Of a DNA stretch of 12,672 nt, positions 8,767 to 12,672 are shown one piece after another. This stretch comes from Synura sp. LO234KE (lineage: Eukaryota; Sar; Synurophyceae; Synurales; Mallomonadaceae). Under the pieces are notes generated by a model. That model had not been told where the DNA came from. It saw nothing but the letters and a program-made list of their open reading frames with translations, and did no database searches. Positions within the stretch are counted from its first letter, which is position 1, and each line of letters opens with the position of its first letter. The position numbers and the translations under genes are program-made. The stretch spans positions 2,193 through 14,864 of the forward strand of contig VKHC01000052.1 in assembly GCA_015143735.1 (NCBI GenBank), written 5' to 3'.

Positions 8767-9087
8767 TTAAAGTTCCAACGATCTGTGCTGCTTCTGGCGA
8801 TGGGAAGAGTAGGATCCACTTAATAGAGTGGTATATAGCACTAATTCACTCGAATAATTGGTGGGACGCGAGGTTTCTTGCCAGTCGTCCTCCTTGGGAT
8901 CTGTCATCACCGGGAGTCGATCAAGCATCGGGGTTACACACACATGAACTCCCCAGCCGGCCGTACCTCCTGTTGCCTTTGTGACGGATCCGTCGGGGAA
9001 CAAAGTGGTGTCAGCGGGAAGGGAAGGTCGCCCTACCGTGACGACCTTCTTGACAAAGTCCTCAGGTTGTTTCCGGGTTTTGAACAT
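8767..9087 (-). pseudogene. RNase H domain remnant
   Basis: A 106-codon frame contains T-L-F-P-D-G-S-V at residues 28-35, aligned with the Y-T-D-G-S strand of RNase H. Its first catalytic Asp corresponds to Asp32. It continues with A-G-W-G-V-H-V and, about 30 residues on, R-P-T-N-Y-S-S-E-L at 74-82, which matches the T-N-N-x-A-E-L helix carrying the catalytic Glu (Glu81). The second half of the domain, with the Asp-Ser and His-x-x-Gly motifs, is missing or too decayed to see. The frame before the Met runs on from the upstream element. RNase H downstream of a reverse transcriptase is known in several LINE clades and removes the RNA strand after first-strand synthesis. Confidence 0.62.
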
Positions 9088-9662
9088 ATTGATAACATTC
9101 TGGACCCCAAAAGCTTGAATCCACGCCTCCTTCCAGGGACCGAAACGTGACCAAGATGTACGCCGTGAAACACCGTGGGCTCAGAAATCGACCGAGTGGC
9201 AAAGCTTATACTGGCACTGAAAGTAGGGGACAAGGGCGGGGTCTGCTGACGGCAAAACAGCCGCCGCCTCCTAAAACTTTTCCTGCCCACGCATTTCCCG
9301 GATGCCATACCCGGGAGACGAGTTTTACTACTTAAGGCGGAGAGGAGGACAGCTTCGATCGCCTCCGCCTTATCAGTCGGAAGTAGCGCAGAGGAGAGGA
9401 TGGCAAGATGGTCAGAGCTACAATTGCGGTAACAGATCCGGTGACCATCGGGGGAGCGGACGAGCTCCAACACTCCAGGGATAAGGTTCTGTTCGATTTC
9501 GGTAGCGAGGAAGTATTGGCAAATCGCCTCATCGGAAGTCGAGCGGCCTTGAACCAGAAGGGGGGTGGGGATGCAGGCGGAAAATGTGGTCGTAAGAGTG
9601 TTCGGAGGTCCTATTATCCGACTGGCACAATGCGCACGTAAGGAGTTGAACGCGGCACTCTG
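9036..9662 (-). pseudogene. 209-codon stop-free stretch of the LINE C-terminal region
   Basis: After a TAG at 9665-9663 this minus-strand frame is open for 209 codons, unusually long for the surrounding decay. It contains a block with S-D-E-A-I-C-Q-Y-F-L, a C-x7-C pair within residues reading H-R-I-C-Y-R-N-C, and an acidic helix D-K-A-E-A-I-E-A-V-L-L. The end becomes Arg-rich, and a frame change near 9110-9150 would be needed to enter the RNase H frame. I do not recognise a domain. Its position between the reverse transcriptase and RNase H remnants suggests the linker or thumb/connection part of the same polyprotein. Confidence 0.35.
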
Positions 9663-9901
9663 CTATGCGGGCGCCCTAGCACTGCTTGCAGCCTATCGTT
9701 CAGCGTGTCTCGTGGAGAAGCTTCTCATAGGGACTGCAAGAGCGTTGGAGAAGGGACGGATGTTTGAGCACGGTGGAGGCATGGCGATAGCGAGGCTCTC
9801 CCATTGCAGCGGTTCCGACCGGGTGGCCCAGTTGGCATCTTGGAAATTTTAGGCATAAGAATAGCATAGCGCCAGAAGTTTTGACTCGAACGGTTCCAGA
9901 A

Positions 9902-9927
9902 TAGGGTTAGGGTTAGAGTTAGAGTTA
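9902..9927 (+). repeat. short telomere-like repeat (TTAGGG/TTAGAG)
   Basis: TAGGGTTAGGG is followed directly by TTAGAGTTAGAGTTAA: roughly two perfect TTAGGG units and two single-base variants. It lies inside the decayed reverse transcriptase region. It could be a scar of telomeric DNA at a repaired break, or a chance microsatellite. Confidence 0.75.
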
Positions 9928-9991
9928 AATTCCCGTGGTTGTGTACTAGCGCTGGCTGGTAGGCTAAAACTTGAGAAGTACTCACGGCGGC

Positions 9992-10000
9992 GGGGGGGGG
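9992..10000 (+). repeat. run of nine G
   Basis: A homopolymer of nine G follows a CGGCGGC stretch. It is a likely spot for replication slippage or sequencing length error, and so for one of the frame changes in the LINE remnant. Confidence 0.8.
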
Positions 10001-11185
10001 AAGGACTCATAGGAGGTGAATACCGAGAAACTAGGTTGAACCAATTTAAACAACCACTCCGCGACTTCACTGGAGGGGGACTTTGGCGGAGACCCGAGAT
10101 GGACCGGATTAAAGCAAGATTGATAACATGAACACACAATCTGGTGTTGTCCTCTGCCGCTGAGTGGTCCCAGACGACGCGGTAGATCCCCATGATGAGA
10201 GTAACCTGGGTGGAGGAACTGAACAGCGACTTCTCCACCGCATCGTTAATGGCTGCTAAGGACCAGGAGTGATGATCCCCGGTATACAGCAAGCAAGGGG
10301 AAATACGATGGACGCCGCAATTAACAGCGCGGTAAAGGGGGCAAAATCCTGTGCTGTGCGGAGTCCAAATGGACACGGTGCGTGCCAACCGACTCCTCTC
10401 CTATGATCTGAGTAAGCGGTGGACTGGTGAGGCAATACATTGATTCGGCGCGACTATTTCAACTGAGAAGGGGGGTAGGTAGAGAGTTGAGCGGTAGATT
10501 TTGACAATGTCTGAACGACTGGTAAGAGATGAAAGCTCAGCTGGAAACGCCCCAACGGCTCTGGGACGACCACTGGACTGGGTGAGGGTAAGGAGCATTG
10601 TTCGGGGGGACGCGAATTCGCAAACGAAGATCTTCAGAAACCATCCATCGATCGCCATGGATCCCGAGTAGACCTTTACATCGGAAGGACGGGAAAGAAA
10701 GAGATATCTGGGAGGATAGTTAACCGGAACCGACAAAGGCCAGATACGATACAAGACCGTCAGTACTTGTCCCTATTGGGTTGGGTGTTCTGATGTGCAA
10801 GCTGTCCGTAATGCACACCGCGTCTGCCGGATAATTGGGAGCTGTGAGATGCCACCCCTGTCCTGAAAGAAGTGAAACTGCTATGTTGGTCGAGAAGCGG
10901 AGGAAGTCTAACGATTGATTCAGACGCGCGGAAAATTGACTTCCGGCAATGTCCAGTACACGCAATGAGGATCCCACCGTACCTGGTCGCAATAGGAGAA
11001 GAGATGGAAAGCGTGGTGGCGTTTGACATATTGGAAGGGGTCCAAGTGTGGCCAGGCAGGGGAGTACCCAAAAGTTAATTGGACCGTTGCTTGCTTTTAC
11101 TTCCCACCCAAAGAAGATCAGACTAGAGATCCAGAACCCAAGTCTGGCATCCTGCTGTGGGGTAACGGCTTCCAGAGGTACATAG

Positions 11186-11565
11186 TGGGACATATATAAA
11201 GCTTCCGCCGCCCAACTAGTTCACAGGTGCTTTGAGAGTAGGGAAAGATTAAGACAGGAGCGCTTGCAATTTTGGGTGAGTACGGATATGCTTTTGTCAA
11301 CAGACTCAGGTTGTTGATATAGGTTCTCATTCAGCGAGAAGCAACAATTCTTAGATCTCCGGCGGAGGCCGGTAGCAAAGAGCCCATCAATATCACATTG
11401 CTTGAGAGATCAGGAAGAGAGAACACCAACATTAGCGCCGCGGTTGCAAAGACACTTGGAAATGACCATGTTAACGGCTCTGGCGGATACTTTGTTGACG
11501 GAAATGGCCCAAAAAGGATAAAGTTTGGATGCGTGTCAGATGACCGGCTGCGGGTTATGAAGTAA
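11186..11565 (+). CDS. candidate spliced coding fragment, unrecognised
   Basis: A plus-strand frame at 11323-11565 (81 codons including TAA) has strong purine-first codon bias and a mixed, protein-like composition, ending with Gly-Tyr-Phe-Val-Asp-Gly-Asn-Gly and a basic tail. Directly before it a TAG is part of a possible acceptor (GATATAG). GTGAGT at 11276 gives an intron of 47 nt that would join, in frame, a 30-codon stretch from 11186. No ATG is found in that stretch, so the 5' end is missing or broken. It opposes the minus-strand LINE remnant and has a mirrored open frame there, so it may be a shadow. No family was recognised. Confidence 0.25.
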
Positions 11566-12081
11566 GGGCGGCACGCTATCTAAGTAGGGCACACCTGTCA
11601 AGTTTGGGCTATTTGGGATCTCGGGCATGTTGGATCTTATGTTACACTTACCTGCATAACATGCTGTAGCATTGCGGGTAGCGGTAGTACCAGTGCTCGG
11701 ATTCAAGACTTTGCGCCGAGGCTAGGCTTCCAGCGCGGGTCGTCAAATAGCTAGGCATGCTCAACGATGGGAGTTCGAGGGGTCTGATACATTAGAAATA
11801 TTATATATTACCTATTGGAGGTCTTTGAAGCTGTGGAAGTAGTGGTAGTATTGCTGGTCAGAGTTAGCTTACCTACATCTTGAGCGCTGGACGGATTTGG
11901 AGCTTTTTTTCAAAAGATATACTTAGCTTAGAGAAAAACATGCGAACATATCAATCACTAAGCACCCTTATGAGCCCAATTGGCAGATCCCGCTAGGGGT
12001 AAGGGCAATCGGACGGATTTGGAGTTGATAACTGTTTTTTTCTATTCCTGGAGTTGTTTGGCGGTCCTATAAATTAGAAAA
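11566..12081. other. no supported gene; low-copy short repeats
   Basis: No continuous frame or domain is visible. The segment contains two copies of a 14-mer (separate entry) and two CTTACCT sequences (about 11648 and 11868) that read as AGGTAAG donors on the minus strand, without matching exons. It may be the linker between the endonuclease and reverse transcriptase of the LINE remnant, or unrelated inserted DNA. Confidence 0.35.
11889..12024 (+). repeat. 14-bp direct repeat GGACGGATTTGGAG
   Basis: Identical copies occur at 11889-11902 and 12011-12024, 122 bp apart, each followed by a T-rich run within about 15 nt. The flanks do not align over longer stretches. The pair could be a small duplicated element or target-site duplication flanking a 108-bp insert. 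Confidence 0.6.
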
Positions 12082-12442
12082 TCATGATAAACATGTATAC
12101 GACGTGTTTAGACGATTATATGGACTTATCTGGGAAGTGTTGGCCTTGGGGGATATGCTGGACCGTTTGAAGTTCATGATTGGGTATTCGACTACCAGGC
12201 TGCGGAATATACCGTGTGTCTGAAGTGGGGATCTGGTGGGGAATCTACCCGGACAAGTACATAAGTTGTTGAAAAGGGTCTGCAGGAGCACGAGATCGGC
12301 CACAGTAGCTACTCGCACGGAGTTTATGCGTTGCAACGAAAAGATTGAAAATCAATCCGTATGTAGAAACCAGATCAGCAGTCCATTTGACGCCTTCAAA
12401 AGTTGCCGAAAGTGATAGTTGCACCAAAGGATTGGAGGTCAT
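12082..12442 (-). pseudogene. possible second LINE endonuclease remnant
   Basis: Two overlapping minus-strand frames (12442-12245 and 12336-12082) give stretches such as E-G-V-K-W-T-A-D-L and S-L-V-V-E-Y-P-I-M-N-F-K. The latter sits where the family would have the hydrophobic strand leading into Gly-Asp-Phe-Asn. The location, upstream of the reverse transcriptase trace on the same strand, is right for a LINE endonuclease. The resemblance is faint and the catalytic residues are not preserved. Confidence 0.25.
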
Positions 12443-12672
12443 CTGCAGATATTCCGGGCGTCATGGAGAGAGCCATCGTCTTATATCCTAAGCTAAGTTA
12501 TACTTTATAGAGAGAGCCGTAGGATTGCCTCAAGCTGGAATGGTGTCCGGGCGAGGGCGTGCGCGGAAGTATACACAACGGGACATCAAATACTACGAGC
12601 CAGATGAACGCTGTGTATATCACCTTGACCCGCGCCGCGATCTGGGTTGAAGGCTAGGTCCTTGATACCACT

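Larger units (their letters stand above)
9850..11080 (-). pseudogene. reverse transcriptase remnant of LINE type
   Basis: Traces of the standard LINE reverse transcriptase blocks occur in order in at least three frames. At 10989-10795 is a finger region with L-R-P, then R-V-L-D and S-A-R-L-N-Q-S-L, resembling the R-P-I-S-L-L...A-x-R-L block. At 10682-10635 is D-V-K-V-Y-S-G-S-M-A-I-D-G-W-F-L, resembling motif A (D-x-x-K-A-F-D-x-V-x-W-x-F-L), with the following F-A-S-P near the usual F-G-F-P. At 10316-10281 is G-V-H-R-I-S-P-C-L-L-Y-T, resembling the R-Q-G-x-P-L-S-P-x-L-F block. At 10160-10143 is A-A-E-D-N-T in place of the F-A-D-D-T catalytic box. The catalytic site is altered and no enzyme is possible. 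Each match alone is weak; the order and spacing carry the call. Confidence 0.5.
8767..12442 (-). mobile_element. heavily decayed LINE-like retrotransposon remnant
   Basis: On the minus strand, degenerate traces occur in the order expected for a LINE with RNase H: possible endonuclease (12442-12082), reverse transcriptase (about 11080-9850), a C-terminal open stretch (9662-9036) and RNase H (9087-8767). Each part is in a different frame and stops are frequent, so the element is dead. The region 11186-11565 looks coding on the opposite strand, so the element may be interrupted. Ends, poly(A) tail and target-site duplication could not be identified. Whether this is a second copy of the family at 430-1538 is not clear: both have the same orientation but I see no long shared nucleotide stretch. 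Confidence 0.55.

Noticed and set aside
10401-10754. A second RNase H domain (S-G-S strand and A-E-L helix look-alikes)
   Set aside because: The flanking W-F-L and F-A-S-P residues and the position before the G-V-x-x-x-S-P block fit reverse transcriptase motif A better. A clearer RNase H trace lies at 9087-8767.

Overview
This window looks like nuclear DNA from a eukaryote with a compact gene style. It carries two real spliced protein genes, and their four introns are only 53-63 nt long with GT...AG ends. Nothing bacterial or viral is evident. The lineage cannot be fixed from the sequence. A microbial eukaryote such as an alga, an early-diverging fungus or another protist would fit the short introns and the LINE-type retrotransposon debris. 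A short TTAGGG-like run hints at vertebrate-type telomere repeats but does not decide the matter.

Layout from left to right. Positions 1-420 hold no firm gene, only one weak cysteine-rich minus-strand frame. About 430-1540 (minus strand) is the decayed 5' half of a non-LTR retrotransposon, with a recognisable endonuclease domain broken by frameshifts and stops. Positions 1800-1840 and 2255-2445 hold short repeats built around CTATAGC/CTACAGC palindromes, including a 62-bp tandem pair. Positions 2446-3501 are AT-rich and noncoding as far as I can see. Positions 3502-4253 (minus) are a three-exon gene for a REX1-B/REX1BD-type protein. A 182-bp intergenic stretch separates its start codon from that of the divergent gene at 4436-7517 (plus). 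That gene has three exons and encodes a full-length, apparently functional 988-residue diphosphoinositol pentakisphosphate kinase (PPIP5K/Vip1 family), with an N-terminal ATP-grasp kinase and a C-terminal histidine-acid-phosphatase domain. Positions 7518-8766 contain no supported gene. Positions 8767 to about 12440 (minus) are a second, heavily decayed LINE-like element with traces of endonuclease, reverse transcriptase and RNase H in the expected 5'-to-3' order.

The two genes share one short upstream region and may share a promoter. PPIP5K acts in inositol pyrophosphate signalling, and REX1-B proteins have been linked to DNA repair. I see no pathway reason for the pairing beyond position. 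The gene pair sits as an intact island between two minus-strand retrotransposon remnants.

I did not find a convincing undescribed system. The points most worth checking are the sharp base-composition change inside PPIP5K, the palindromic 62-bp repeat cluster, a coding-like plus-strand frame at 11186-11565 inside the right-hand LINE region, and a 209-codon stop-free stretch between the reverse transcriptase and RNase H remnants.
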